Below, in pieces: positions 36,822-47,056 of a stretch of 64,000 nt of DNA. Position 1 is the first letter of the stretch. Every line of letters begins with the position of its first letter. Where the stretch lies: positions 248,001 through 312,000 of the forward strand of contig MU119227.1 in the NCBI GenBank assembly GCA_014904845.1, given 5' to 3'. Under the pieces are notes generated by a model, which was not told where the DNA came from, did no database searches, and saw only the letters and a list, made by a program, of their open reading frames with translations. Source of the DNA: Acephala macrosclerotiorum. Lineage: Eukaryota; Ascomycota; Leotiomycetes; Helotiales; Mollisiaceae. Both the position numbers and the translations under genes were made by a program.

Positions 36822-38501
36822 GTTGCTTCACAGAGTCCGAAGTGGATTGACTGCAAGAAAAAGGAATGCGGATCTGGAGAGGCCATGCTGTATAAAAGCA
36901 CGTTTCCACAAACATATGGTTATCTCTCAGACATGGTGCCTGCAGCTTACAGGAGATAAGTTCAAGGAAGTTAGAATGATATCAACCCTCTATATCAGAA
37001 AGAGTTCGCGATTCAAAAGCGGGGAAATTCTCACATCCAGAACCAGTTCCTGCGTTCCAGACGCAACCATGACCATACATCTCTCTGTTAAACTTTCCAG
37101 TGGTTTTAGTGCCGAGTAAGTACTGCAGTGGATATTAAAGTCCTTATTTTAATCAATCAACCAGCTCATCAAGTTCATCGAATATATCATTCAACTTGAC
37201 ACTCTCATCTGGTTCTTCTTATCAGCATAACTAGCAGTTCTTAGTATCAATACCATGGCATTGGTACTGCGCCGGCGCTGCAGGAGCTTGACAATGACTG
37301 TCCAGAAAAGATAGTCCTACGACGAAAGGTCAGTACAGGCTATATATAGTTCTTTGATGAACAAGGCAAGTATCTACGATGGTGGGTATGAAAAGTGGAT
37401 TTAAAGTTATCGAGGCGATGGAAAAGAGGCAAAACAGCCTATGAGGTGTCCTGATACGCCCCTGGATAATTAGGCGAGGAGCTCGTGCCTCCCCCTTTCT
37501 ACATCCGAGGTGAGCGGTGGCGGGAAAACGGGACTGCCCCGCTCAAAGTGGATTAACACGAGTCATCCCCCACTCAGAAACTGGGGTCAAGAACGGGATT
37601 CAGAGCCGAAGTTGGCGGTCCAAGACTTTTCCGTTTCCGTTGCTGCTTTCATCCCACCTTGAACTTTAGATTGATAACCAGAGTTCCCGAAAACCTGAGG
37701 TCAGAAGAAAATAATCTTGGTTACTCTTCAGATATCGACTTCAACCGAGCAGATAGACACATCACTCTCCATCTTGATACTTCTGCTGGCGCCATACTGA
37801 ATCCCTTAATTGGGTTTTGACAAATCTACGACATGATTTGATGGTTGGAGGACAGGATCCCAGTCGCAAACACGTAGGCGAGAAGATATCTTTGGAACGG
37901 GTCATGGTGGTCCTTCGTCAACATCTCCTGATCATTGAGCCGTATAGGCCGAGTCACGATTAATGTATAGGTTTAATGCTTGTTTCTTGCTTCGATGTTC
38001 CTCCGACCTCTCTGTATTGGACCCCTTTTGTCACATCTGACAAGCGAGTCGCTTGGCACGCTAGTGTCATTCTTCGGCAGTTGTCATTCAAGATCGATAA
38101 TCTTCGTCCGATGTTCATACACACCGTGCCATCTTACTAGATGCTTGTCTCATGAAGTTTTGGTGATTATATTTCAGCTCGTGCTTCGCGTTCGTCTCGT
38201 ATGACAACGGCTTCGCAAGTATCCGCCCTAGGAAGGTGGGGCGAATGCGGGGTGTCGATCCTCCGCGCGTTCGCGTGGATTCGTTCGATGATTCGCTGAA
38301 ATCAGCACTAAATATCCTCATTTTCACATGAAAGCTTCATGAGCTTTCAGCTGCTATTCATGTCGTGTATTTATAGACTGATGATCTTCCTCTCCTCGTT
38401 CTTTTTTACCATTTACACTAATCGTCAACTTCATTTGAGTTCTGCTTTACAATCGAACAGCATCTTTGAGATCAACTGAGAGAGAAAGAGAAAAGAGGAC
38501 G
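36822..38501. other. Intergenic, no supported gene
   Basis: Includes the former promoter of the permease pseudogene and the leader of the gene at 38502. No frame with domain or composition support is seen between. Confidence 0.4.
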
Positions 38502-38995
38502 ATGAACAGAATGGCGGCAGCAATACCCATCATCCTCTGCGGGAAATCTCTCCAAATCGCAACTGGAGTAAAGAAAAGTCTCATGCCCGAATATGATGGT
38601 GCTTCCTCTCCTCAACTCCTGACTCACGATCACCAAACTCACCTTATCTTCCAGTCGTTCACGTAATCCTTACACCTTCCGCCGGAATATCAGAAATACC
38701 TCCCCTACTCTCAGGCACGCCTCCTTCCTCGCCCGAAAACATCGGATCTCAAAACTACGCCAAGACCCCTCAAGCCATTGTCACAGGAGCGGGGTACGAC
38801 GAAGCAGCAGTTGAGAAAATGAGGAAAGCGTGTAAAGGAAGCAGTAATGTTCCATGGTTGAGACCAGATACGAGTATTCCTACGCCGCCATTAGGTCCTA
38901 AATATGGAGAAGCTATGGTGAAGAGGGTGAAGAGTTGCTTGAGGGAGTTGGAGGAAGAGGGGAGGATGGAGGGAGATGGTGTGTATTTCTATTAG
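38502..38995 (+). CDS. Small conserved-looking fungal protein of unknown function
   Basis: Join(38502..38598, 38655..38995), 145 residues; in-frame ATGs at 38502 and 38511. The N-terminus AAIPIILCGKSLQIATGVKK leads through a 56 nt intron (CTGAC branch, TTCCAG acceptor) into VVHVILTPSAGISEIPPLLS. It is followed by a Pro/Ser spacer, NYAKTPQAIVTGAGYDEAAV, VPWLRPDTSIPTPPLGPKYG and a helical end with DGVYFY. I believe this pattern is widespread in Pezizomycotina as an uncharacterised small protein, possibly Rossmann-like at the start (a beta strand followed by a CGKS turn), but I cannot name it. The frame is intact. Confidence 0.75.
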
Positions 38996-40031
38996 GCTGA
39001 TTCATTCCAAAATCGCGATTGTGGTTCATTTCCTTTTCTGTTCTACTTTTAGTTTATGTACAAATCAGATTTCTTTCAATTGAGAATATGGCAGGCAGTC
39101 CTGGAAACATTTTTAGGTTCGGAACATAGGTATGTTAAGGGCGCACGTACATCGCTACTTGCAACACTTACCATTTCTCATCTTTTCGAAGAGAAAGAGT
39201 CTTTCAATCGAGGTGGAACATTCAAATTAGAAAATGAATTGTACGAAAGAAGGATTGACGTTCCACGACGAGGCTTTCGAGGGGGCATAGTCGTGCGAGT
39301 GGCCCTAGCCCCCGCGCTCCTTCTCCAAAAGCACAGCTGATTATGATTCGTTTTCAAAGTCCACTAATGTTCTCATTCTTTAATAATCGCAGCCAATTGA
39401 TAAATCAATTATCGCCCAATAGATTCCGAAAGCTCGGCCTATAGTATGCAATGCCTCACGAATCAGCTTTCAACACGACTTTCTCCTACGCCTCCACTGC
39501 GTCACATCGTTTCGGGAGAGGCACTGTCGGCCTCAACGCTGGCCTGAACTAACGGGATCGATTAAAATGGCGATAGGCAATAAGTAGGTAATAAAGCAGC
39601 AATAAAAACACACCAAAAGTCAGCTATGCAACTTTATATCGCTTAAATTTTTGATTTAAAATTTTTTAAGTTTTCGCGTAAAATGCAATTATAATATACG
39701 CAAATTACAATTTTTTAAAAATTTAAAAAATATTTATCGCATCGTATTAATTATATATTAATTATTAATTAATAAAAAAATTGTTTTTATAATATAAATA
39801 ATTATCGCAAAAAGTATAATTTAAGTATTATAAAAAGAGGATATCGCTTATTAAAGTAGTATAAATGCTCAAAAACTTTAGGCTATAAAAGGTTGTTTGT
39901 ATGGGTTGATGCCTTGTGGCCTGTTGCTATTCTAATCGTATCCGAACCAACGACACTTCACACCGACAGCCTCGACACCTTTCTTCTCCATAAAATTTCA
40001 CAAACATCTCTCGAGATAATACTGGTCTCAG
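38996..40031. other. Intergenic with an AT-rich island
   Basis: No gene is supported. The frame at 39056-39340 has no domain. The island 39590-39890 is listed separately, and the last 130 bases form the leader of the BTB gene. Confidence 0.4.
39590..39890. repeat. AT-rich island, probable decayed repeat
   Basis: About 300 bases are dominated by A and T, with many TTAATTAAT, TATAAT and AAATTTAAA runs and no coding frame. Composition changes abruptly at both edges. It resembles the core of the element at 21698-22179, although I find no convincing terminal inverted repeats here. Repeat-induced point mutation is a likely cause. Confidence 0.55.
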
Positions 40032-41043
40032 ATGTCCGTTCGGCGGCCACCACTCACGATAATGGGCAAAGAGGGTGTCATAAGCGGTTCGGCTCAGCCT
40101 GTCGACGTCGCACCGGACGGCGACGTCGTTTTTCTCATCGGCTCAGAGAAGGCTCGAGTTCGCGTCTATTCTCTCATACTCAAGAATGCGTCCAAAGTTT
40201 TCTCCGCTATGCTCGGCCCTCAGTTCAGCGAAGGTCGGACGCTGCTCGTCGCGAATTCTCAGCTGCCTACAGAGATTTCCCTTCCGGAGGACGATCCTGA
40301 AGCAATGACCGTCATATGCCGCATTCTTCATGGGCGTAATGAAACATTCACTAAGAGACTCAAATCAACTGAGATATTGAACGTCTCGATTGCAGCAGAC
40401 AAATGGGACTGCGTCGTTCCCCTTACGTGGGCGATCAAGGACTGGCTCAAGTGCGAGGGCGTCAAGGATGGCAAGGAACTATGGAATCTCACCTTGGCCT
40501 CATACTGGTTCCAAAATGAAGAAGCATTCGAGACTCTGACGCGCGCCTTGATATTCCATCATAGAGGGCCGTACTCTGTGCTAGACGGGCAGGATGGGTT
40601 GGACGCCAGCATTCCGATGAAGATTCGCCGTAAGTTTTCCCGAAGCAGATGAATTAAATACTAAGCATCAAATTCTAGTTCTGCTAGAAGAGTCAAGAAG
40701 CAAACTGCGAATGCAATTGTTACAGAGCTTCTGGGACAGAATGAATTCGATCGCAGGTAATTGCAAGTGCGGATTTAACGCCAAGAAATGCATGGCATTC
40801 AATTGGTCGATGAGAGGTATCTTGGACCCGAACAAAGTGCGAGAGCAAACGGTGTGGGACATCATCCAAGCAGCAGAAAACCTTGCGCCTATCCAACCCC
40901 AAGCCAAAGACTTGGGGTGTGCTGATCGGTATTCCCATTCGAATGCAGATCACGATTACGGACTTGCAGTACGAAACGATGCAAGAAAACTGAAGGAGGC
41001 GCAACGTGGAATTGCTATCAAGGATATTTATCCTAAGTCTTAG
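40032..41043 (+). CDS. BTB/POZ-domain protein
   Basis: Join(40032..40629, 40679..41043), 320 residues, intron 49 nt (GTAAGT...TTCTAG). Residues about 25-110 fit a BTB fold: PDGDVVFLIGSEKARVRVYS, LILKNASKVFSAMLGPQFSE and LPEDDPEAMTVICRILHG. BTB domains mediate dimerisation and often Cullin-3 binding, but fungal BTB proteins of this simple kind are mostly uncharacterised. The remaining part is helical, with IAADKWDCVVPLTWAIKDWL and a Cys-bearing NCKCGFNAKKCM that might bind a metal. No partner domain (kelch, ankyrin) is present. The start could also be the in-frame ATG at 40062. Confidence 0.82.
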
Positions 41044-41722
41044 CTTGCAATATCTGCTCCCAGCTTGGAAGCCATCACGGAAACAAGGCCAATCGCAGCG
41101 AGTCCATCAATTGCTATACTTCACCTCACAGCAGCAGTTCGGGATTCCAGAAACCTTTTAATGTCTTGAATAGATCCAAATTTCCAGCTCTACAACCCAT
41201 AATAGCCCCAAACTACCTACCCTGTTTGCTCCCGACTTGCCTTCAATTTTTATTTTATTTTTTTATTTTTATTTTTGGCGTCTCAGCTTTCTCTGCCAAG
41301 GTTGATTGAGTTCGGGATACAGTAGACTTCCCCACCAATTGAGGGCAGAAAAAGAGAGTGCCTTGAAATTCCAAGCAAGGTTGGGAGATTGAAGGTAGGG
41401 TAGGGAAACGAAGAACGATTAGCCAGCTACCGAAAGCCATTTCCTTTCATACAATGGTTCTAAGATCACAATCACGTGGTACATTTTGGGAATATTTGTT
41501 CTTGGAGGAATGGTTTCAATTGTCTATCTTCCTTGTCAAATCAGCTTCGGGGGCCCAGCTGATTTATGGTGGTTTTGGGGATAGAGATCTCTCGTTCATC
41601 TCACATTGTCCAATCTACAGATCCGCCATTCGGTCTCTTGGTCAACACTTTCGGGATGCTCATCTTTACCTTATTACCTTTACCTACAGTATCTCGCAGG
41701 TTCACGGACGCCTGGCACACGT
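41044..41722. other. Intergenic, no supported gene
   Basis: Contains a T/A-rich simple sequence (TTTTATTTTTTTATT) near 41248-41276. The plus frame at 41454-41729 has no domain and runs into the zinc-finger gene on the other strand. Confidence 0.4.
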
Positions 41723-42291
41723 TCACTGAAGCTGATGCTGTGCTCTAATGTGGTCCAACATATCTTGACTTGTTGCGAGCCAGGCGGGGCAATAGGGACA
41801 TTTGCGGAGTTGCTGGGAGGGATTGCCTTGTTGTGGTGTAGTAGGGGTAGTGGCCGGCATTCCGGTTAGCAAGAAGCTGAGGATCTACAAGAAGGGGATC
41901 TAGTCTTGGATCATGATTTGCTGCTTGTTGCTGGTTCTGTTGACCCATTGCCAGCTGTTGGTGCTTGGTACTGTCGGGAGTACTCTATCTGGTATAGAGC
42001 TGAGGGTCCTTGTTGCATGCTTGGTGCAGCCTGCGCTAGACGTGCAGCGATTGCCTCCAGTATGGCGCGGTTCTCTTGCTCAGCTCGAGCGAGCTCCATT
42101 GAAGATAGCTGAGCAAGAGTCTCGAAGTTCTGTCGGCATTGCTGCTGTCTGTCTTGGTGCTCTCGCTCAGCACGGGCGATCTCCGTGGGAGTCAGCTGAG
42201 CAAGCGCCGCGATGTTGTCTCGTAGCTCCCAGACCCAAGCTTCTTGTGTCTCCTCCGGATCCTGAGCTGAGCGTTGTGCGTCATTTCTTCG

Positions 42292-42333
<42 letters not shown>

Positions 42334-42342
42334 AGCCGCCAT
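41723..42342 (-). CDS. Small poly-Asn, C2H2 zinc-finger protein (cluster member 1)
   Basis: Exon 1 starts at ATG 42342: MAA, 14 Asn, then an acidic, Gln-rich helical region with two similar segments (LTPTEIARAEREH and LSSMELARAEQEN). The zinc finger lies in another frame at the 3' end: RKCPYCPAWLATSQDMLDHI, RAQHQLQ, stop at 41723-41725. One intron is needed. The acceptor CCTCAG at 41877 restores the frame with donors at 41944, 41971 or 41983, so the exact donor is uncertain. The single CX2C...HX3H finger matches that of the next gene. C2H2 fingers usually bind DNA or RNA, but a lone finger may mediate protein contact. Function unknown. Confidence 0.55.
42292..42333. repeat. (GTT)14 microsatellite coding poly-Asn
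   Basis: Fourteen GTT units on the plus strand encode 14 Asn at residues 4-17 of the minus-strand zinc-finger gene. Such arrays change length often, here without breaking the frame. Confidence 0.9.
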
Positions 42343-42855
42343 GTTGAGTGTTTAGTATTTTAGAACATCTAAAGATAGGTCTGTTCGGTGCATGATTTCG
42401 CTGATAGCGAACCAGTTCACTCGGGACATTCGAGCAGCAACTGTATTGTGTGAATTGGGCAAAGTCAACGTTCTCTGATATCTTGTTCATGGCAAGAACC
42501 GTGTCTCGAGGTCGATAAGTGGCTGAAGGCCGTTCGTTGTCGTTTGTTCCGCGAATTTTTACCCTGGATTGACTCCTTGTCCATTACACGAAGGATTTTC
42601 GCGATTTTCACTACTTCGTTTCTTGGTGTCACTTATTCTTTCTGCATTGGTCATGGAAGTTATTTAGGGGGTATGAGGATTTGATTGTCTACCTAACTAT
42701 CTACCTCCCGTGATCCTTCATCATCCTTGGCCTCCGGCGCAGCACTCGGGGATCATTCGCGTTCTTACCATAACTTCCAATTGCTCGCGCATCTCAGATT
42801 CTAACAATCATCTCCCTTAACTTTGACCCAATTGAGGCTCTCACATCCAAAGCAC
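42343..42855. other. Intergenic between two zinc-finger genes
   Basis: This is the probable promoter of the gene ending at 41723 and the 3' flank of the next. No supported frame. Confidence 0.4.
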
Positions 42856-43482
42856 CTAGTGCTGGGTTTGAATGTGATCGACCATTTCTTGAGGAGAGTT
42901 GAGGTAGACGGGACAGTACGGGCACTTGCTTGAGCCTTGTGGAGCATACGGGGACTGGTAGGCTTTTTGGCGTTCTTGTTGAATGATCGCGTGTGCAGCA
43001 CTTTGTACCATGTTCGGGGAGATGTACTGATGCTCTGGAGCAAGTCTGTACGTGGCCTGTGTCTGTCGAGAGTTGTAAGCCGTGAGATTCATGCCACCAT
43101 GTCGAGAGGCAGCGCTTGGCGCACTTCGTGGAGTGGGCATAGAGAGAGTGTTTGGCACGTTCATCGCGGTCAACGATCTCGACTGTTGTGGTCCCCGGAC
43201 AATGAAGACTTGGTGCTCTTCACTGCAGACACGCCCACGAAGTGGCGACGACGGCAGAGGAGTTCGGGCCGTCTTTGCTGCATCCTCAGATGGGATGTTC
43301 TTGTCTTGATTGCCGTTGGCGTTATTGTGGCTGTTTGCGTCCATCTTGAATGAGTTTGTAGAGTCGCTGTGAGATGTAAGATGGTCAAAAATGGAGGAGG
43401 GAAGGGCTGATCCCAAGGACGGAGGCCTCGAGGTAAGCTCAAAGTCCAATATCTGTTCGACTGAAATATCGCTGAAATGCAA
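42856..43482 (-). CDS. C2H2 zinc-finger protein with disordered N-terminus (cluster member 2)
   Basis: A single frame of 208 residues from ATG 43482; an in-frame ATG at about 43344 (MDANSHNNANGNQDKN) may be the real start, as it precedes a typical low-complexity N-terminus. The middle is Ser/Pro/Thr/Gln rich. The C-terminus is one finger, SSKCPYCPVYLNSPQEMVDH then IQTQH. It aligns with the finger of the neighbouring gene at CPYCP, the Gln before (D/E)M, and DHI..QH. No other domain is seen. Its position next to a near-identical finger on the same strand suggests tandem duplication followed by divergence of the N-termini. Confidence 0.65.
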   Translation of the reverse strand: MHFSDISVEQILDFELTSRPPSLGSALPSSIFDHLTSHSDSTNSFKMDANSHNNANGNQDKNIPSEDAAKTARTPLPSSPLRGRVCSEEHQVFIVRGPQQSRSLTAMNVPNTLSMPTPRSAPSAASRHGGMNLTAYNSRQTQATYRLAPEHQYISPNMVQSAAHAIIQQERQKAYQSPYAPQGSSKCPYCPVYLNSPQEMVDHIQTQH

Positions 43483-43844
43483 GCCTCAACAAGAGAACAG
43501 CTCTCATTCATCCTTTCTGTTTTTCGCCTGTTTTGATGTTTCTCGACTGGATTATCACTTATTCTAATTTAACTTCATATTTTCACTCGTCAGGGTTCAT
43601 CTGTCGAGATATGTTGAGGCAAATAACTCTTATTGTACTTTTAAATCATGTTCAGCATGACTTATTGTTAGTTCTATTGACTTGCCTCTGTTCTCGTGAA
43701 AGCCCTGAGATTGGTCACAGGACCTCAGAGCTCCCAAGGTCTCTTAGGAGTAGTAAGCTTAGTCAGTTCCCCTAGGAGAGGAAGCTCTCGAGTGTTTTGC
43801 CTCTCAGGGTTCTTGAGGTGCTATCGCAACGATCTGCGGCACGT
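43483..43844. other. Intergenic, no supported gene
   Basis: A plus frame at 43533-43775 has no domain and poor composition. This is probably the promoter of the gene ending at 42856. Confidence 0.4.
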
Positions 43845-44216
43845 TCAAATCCACTGGAACTTTTCGTTGACTCGCTCCAAAGCGAGACCCTCGGGATTAG
43901 ACTCAACGCTTTGTTGGAATCTTGCAAGGTTCTCGTCCGCATCGTCTTCGAGAGCTAGATCCTCAGGATCAACTTCAACTACATCTTTGAGCGCATGTAA
44001 CAGATATACTGGAGTAGACTGTCTGACAGGTAGAGGATAGAATCTTGACTATTGCCTGGGCAATGGCTAATACCTCTACCTCTCCTCGACCTTTGGCTTC
44101 TGTGAAGTTAGAAACTTGACAACTTTGCTAGGACGCTCCTTGGCTGTTTTGTTTTGCGCTGGTGCTGGGTATAACCTAGACGTCGTAGTAGCTGTGGCGT
44201 TGATGAAGTCCGACAT
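43845..44216 (-). CDS. Small acidic protein with a short internal repeat (cluster member 3)
   Basis: Complement(join(43845..44022, 44080..44216)), 104 residues. Exon 1 (MSDFINATATTTSRLYPAPA, then a basic stretch KERPSKVVKFL) ends at GTAGAG. A 57 nt intron ends CTGTCAG and leads in frame into QSTPVYLLHALKDVVEVDPE. The C-terminus carries two related units, DPEDLALEDDADENLARFQQ and NPEGLALERVNEKFQ. There is no zinc finger, signal peptide or membrane span. An alternative 31 nt intron was rejected because it is too short and puts stops in frame. Function unknown; its setting among small zinc-finger genes is the only clue. Confidence 0.5.
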
Positions 44217-44417
44217 GGTTGTTGTTGGATGTGTATGGCAGAATGTTTGAAGAGTTGTATGAGAATGTGGAAAGTCACGTTAATATGAATATTATTATTT
44301 TGCTGTTTCCTGATTCTTCGAGGAACAATAGGTTTATGCATGTTGCCTGACAACGAATGGTGTATCGATTGTCCAAACTCTTAAAGGGCTTTGACGGTAC
44401 CAAATCTCTTTCTCCGA

Positions 44418-44597
44418 ATGGGCAAGAAAGTCAAAGAACTAGACAATGTCATTGTCACACAGCTCGCTTTCATTGTTGACAAGAAAGCAGCTCATGAACT
44501 CACAACGCAGATCAAAGAATGCTTCAACTCTTTGGCAATAAGTAGAAAGAAGCTAATGAAAGATGACTCCTTGTTCTCTTGGATCCACTCTTACTAG
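44418..44597 (+). CDS. Possible 59-residue helical protein
   Basis: ATG 44418 opens a frame MGKKVKELDNVIVTQLAFIV, continuing DKKAAHELTTQIKECFNSLA to TAG 44595. Composition is protein-like (alternating charged and hydrophobic residues), but there is no intron, domain or homologue that I recognise. It may be chance. Confidence 0.3.
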   Translation: MGKKVKELDNVIVTQLAFIVDKKAAHELTTQIKECFNSLAISRKKLMKDDSLFSWIHSY

Positions 44598-44748
44598 GGA
44601 GCTAAACGCCTAGAAATTCAGGAACAGTAGTACGGAAAGGAGATATATCAGCTACTACATTCTTGTTATTTGCCATGATCGTCATCAACAATACTTTCTA
44701 CACGCACAAACGACACCAAGAACGATTCTTATCGTAACACTCTTCAAC

Positions 44749-45066
44749 ATGAGTTCATCCAGAGAATACCGTCCCTCCTCCCGAGAGCGGAGAGACATTG
44801 AAGCAACTCAAAATGCATGGGCTAACTTCAGCGGTGACTTGCGTTCTTCCATCGAAGACGATGTGGTTAAGCAGATGAACCGCATCACACCTGGCGAATG
44901 GGTCGCTGAAAAGAAGCCCCAAAAGAACCGCCGCATAGATCAAGCAAAGGCACAGCGAGTTCAGCAGCATGCCTGGACTAACCACCGTTGTCCACATTGT
45001 CCTACGAAATGTGCAACGATCCAGGAATTGAATAGTCACTTCGTAACTGTTCATGGCAAACAATGA
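44749..45066 (+). CDS. C2H2 zinc-finger protein, 105 residues (cluster member 4)
   Basis: An intact single-exon frame with a good start context (CAACATGAG). The N-terminus is charged and helical (RRDIEATQNAWANFSGDLRS). A Lys/Arg-rich segment (EKKPQKNRRIDQAKAQRVQQ) precedes one finger, RCPHCPTKCATIQELNSHFV, TVHGKQ. The finger shares the CPxCP start, a Gln-acidic pair at the same place and the terminal H-X4-H with the two neighbours on the other strand. The basic patch before the finger could bind nucleic acid. This is the only cluster member on the plus strand. Confidence 0.65.
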   Translation: MSSSREYRPSSRERRDIEATQNAWANFSGDLRSSIEDDVVKQMNRITPGEWVAEKKPQKNRRIDQAKAQRVQQHAWTNHRCPHCPTKCATIQELNSHFVTVHGKQ

Positions 45067-46106
45067 GAATTAACCCCGGAGGTAAGTAGTAAGTATGAAG
45101 TAGAGAACCTGTGCTGGACACGGATAACCTACAATAAATAAAGATTCACTCCCCTAACATAATTTCAAGACATTTGACCTCAAAAGTGACCCCCCCTCGC
45201 CTCAGTTAATTTGGAAAGCATTTTAGAAAACTGTTTTATTCGCATTGAGGCCCTGCGATAAATAGAAGTGCACGTCTTGGAACTTTGGGAATTGCACCAT
45301 GAAAATTGACCGCGATGCGGGAGGGGGAGGGGGGCAAAGTTCGATTGTGCTTGTCTCATTTGAGGTCGCGTTTCGATTTCAAAATGGTGCACAAATGCCG
45401 AATTTTAGCGAGGGAAGGAAGCCTAAAACTTCAGTGCTTAAGGAAGGCACTCTCTCTCCACCGGAGAAAAAAGTCGCCGACTTTAGCACGCGAGAACACC
45501 AAAATCCAAAATACTCAACACTTTATTTCTCGACGTTCCATGACCTAAAACCTCTGCAACTACGGGAATACTTCAAAAAATAGCTAATGTACATGCACAT
45601 AAAAAAATATTGTAAGATTTGTTAATTGTTTATTGGCAATATTGCAGATTTGTCGCATTTGCGCACTTTGACAAAATCGGCCACTTTTTTCTCCGGTGGA
45701 GAGGGCCCTGTACTTCAGGGCCTACTTACCTCAGGGGTTGTCTCGCTTAGCAAGTAGTACCCCGCACTACCCTGACTCGCCTGAGAAGAGTGAGGAGATT
45801 GAACACTCAACATTCAGTCAATGATGGATGGGTCCCTTAGGGTAATATCCATTGGCTGCATATAATTTACATCAAGTGATGAGACATCCTCTACCAATTA
45901 TTCACAGAAGGGGAAGAAGGCATGCAAAAGTTGTGTTAATAAACAATTTCATTGGAATAACTTGAAAAAGTCTACCTCCGGAGTCCAGCTCTACGAAGGA
46001 CATTACTTCGTAATGATGGAATAAGACTTTCAAAACTCGACCAAATCACTATAAGCATCGTGCATCTCCGTCTACGGACAGAACGATGTCGCACCTACGA
46101 CATCAC
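45067..46106. other. Intergenic holding a TA-inserted element
   Basis: Apart from the inverted-repeat element at 45441-45710 there is a G-rich run (GGGAGGGGGAGGGGGG) near 45319 and no supported gene. The stretch just after the element (TAGTACCCCGCACTA near 45755) recalls the repeat-like sequence near 12690. Confidence 0.4.
45441..45710. mobile_element. 270 bp TA-inserted inverted-repeat element (MITE)
   Basis: The right end (45665-45710) reads, inverted, CAGGGCCCTCTCCACCGGAG followed by AAAAAAGTGGCCGA. The left end (45441-45486) reads AGGAAGGCACTCTCTCTCCA then CCGGAGAAAAAAGTCGCCGA. The inner 30 bases of each are near-identical in inverse orientation, and the outermost bases have diverged. 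TA flanks both sides (45439-45440 and 45711-45712). The interior is AT-rich without a coding frame. This fits a non-autonomous Tc1/mariner-type element unrelated in sequence to the one at 21698. Confidence 0.65.
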
Positions 46107-46625
46107 CTAGTGTTTTACCCTACCGTGCCTCACCAGGCTTCCTTTGGACTTGTATGCAAGGCCGCATCCAGGGACAGGACACATGAACGGACGTTCAATA
46201 CAGTGTGTGGATACGTGTGCGTCAAGTAGCTCGACTGGATCTGGGATGATGGCATTGCAGAGTGGGCAAGGTTTGCTTTCAGCACTTGCTGCGTCTTCGG
46301 GCTTGGGAGTTGGAAGTCTGGGATTTGCTGCTTGGACTTGGGCTTGAGGCTCAGGCTCCGGGGTTGGGGAACGAGAGCTGTGGCGAGCATAGGCGGAGAT
46401 GTAGCGTGGTGGCTCTCTCTGGATAGCTGGCTGCTGCACTTGCATTTGTTGGAGCAATTGCTCCCATTCTTCGTGAAGCTGTTGCTGGATTTGCTCTTCC
46501 ATATTTTCCTGTGAAGCTGGATCTTGATTTCTAATGTGAGAGTTTATGATATGGGATGAGGTAACAAGTATTTGTTGGCGTGATGAGTGACTTGAAGGGG
46601 TATGACCCTCTTCACCTAGAGGCAA
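46107..46625 (-). CDS. Zinc-finger protein with Gln-rich N-terminus (cluster member 5)
   Basis: A single frame of 172 residues from ATG 46625; an in-frame ATG (MEEQIQQQLHEEWEQLLQQM) is another possible start. Gln/Glu-rich helix, Pro-rich middle (SPTPEPEPQAQVQ), then two fingers. The first is KPCPLCNAIIPDPVELLDAH with HVSTH. The second is a classical C2H2 finger, FMCPVPGCGLAYKSKGSLVR with HGRVKH. The family role is usually nucleic-acid binding. It differs from the single-finger neighbours by having a canonical second finger, so it may be the ancestral type. Confidence 0.7.
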   Translation of the reverse strand: MPLGEEGHTPSSHSSRQQILVTSSHIINSHIRNQDPASQENMEEQIQQQLHEEWEQLLQQMQVQQPAIQREPPRYISAYARHSSRSPTPEPEPQAQVQAANPRLPTPKPEDAASAESKPCPLCNAIIPDPVELLDAHVSTHCIERPFMCPVPGCGLAYKSKGSLVRHGRVKH

Positions 46626-46774
46626 ACGAAGGCTTTAAGGTATTTCTTCTTTGATTGTTCTTTCTTCGAACAGACAGTGCATTGCTGGCCCTTTCAAGTT
46701 AGGTTTCCCACTTGAAAGGAAATCCCAGGTAGGAAATAGCAAGGAACTTCACCTCGACCAAACGCAGCCGCTCA

Positions 46775-47056
46775 TCACTTCTTGTCCAGATTCTCCAATG
46801 TCCCAGGGTTATGCGCGATACCATGCCCATGCTAGTCTTTGAACAACACTACGCATCTTCATCAGCAACTTGTCCTCTCTTTCAGTCTCAGTCACCAACC
46901 TTTAGGTGGGTTCTTCACGTCTTTCTCCTTTACTTCAGCTTCGGAAGTCACGATCTCGTCAACTTCACCTTCGCGCTTGCCTCCTCGAATCTTAGTGAAG
47001 ACGGTCTCCCCTTCCTCGATCGGATTGCCGTGCTTGTCTTCGATTTTATCTGCCAT
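46775..47056 (-). pseudogene. HVA1-family TUDOR-domain protein with an in-frame TAG
   Basis: Complement(join(46775..46848, 46900..47056)), 77 codons including the final stop. Exon 1 (MADKIEDKHGNPIEEGETVF, TKIRGGKREGEVDEIVTSEA, KNPPK) matches the fungal HVA1-type TUDOR family (hypervirulence-associated, small, probably chromatin- or RNA-related). A 51 nt intron joins to VLFKD. TAG at 46832-46834 follows, and the family sequence then continues in frame (HGHGIAHNPGTLENLDKK). Family members usually have Gln at the TAG position, so CAG to TAG is the simple explanation. The truncated product would keep about 57 of 75 residues and may still fold. I call it a pseudogene with reserve. Confidence 0.7.
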
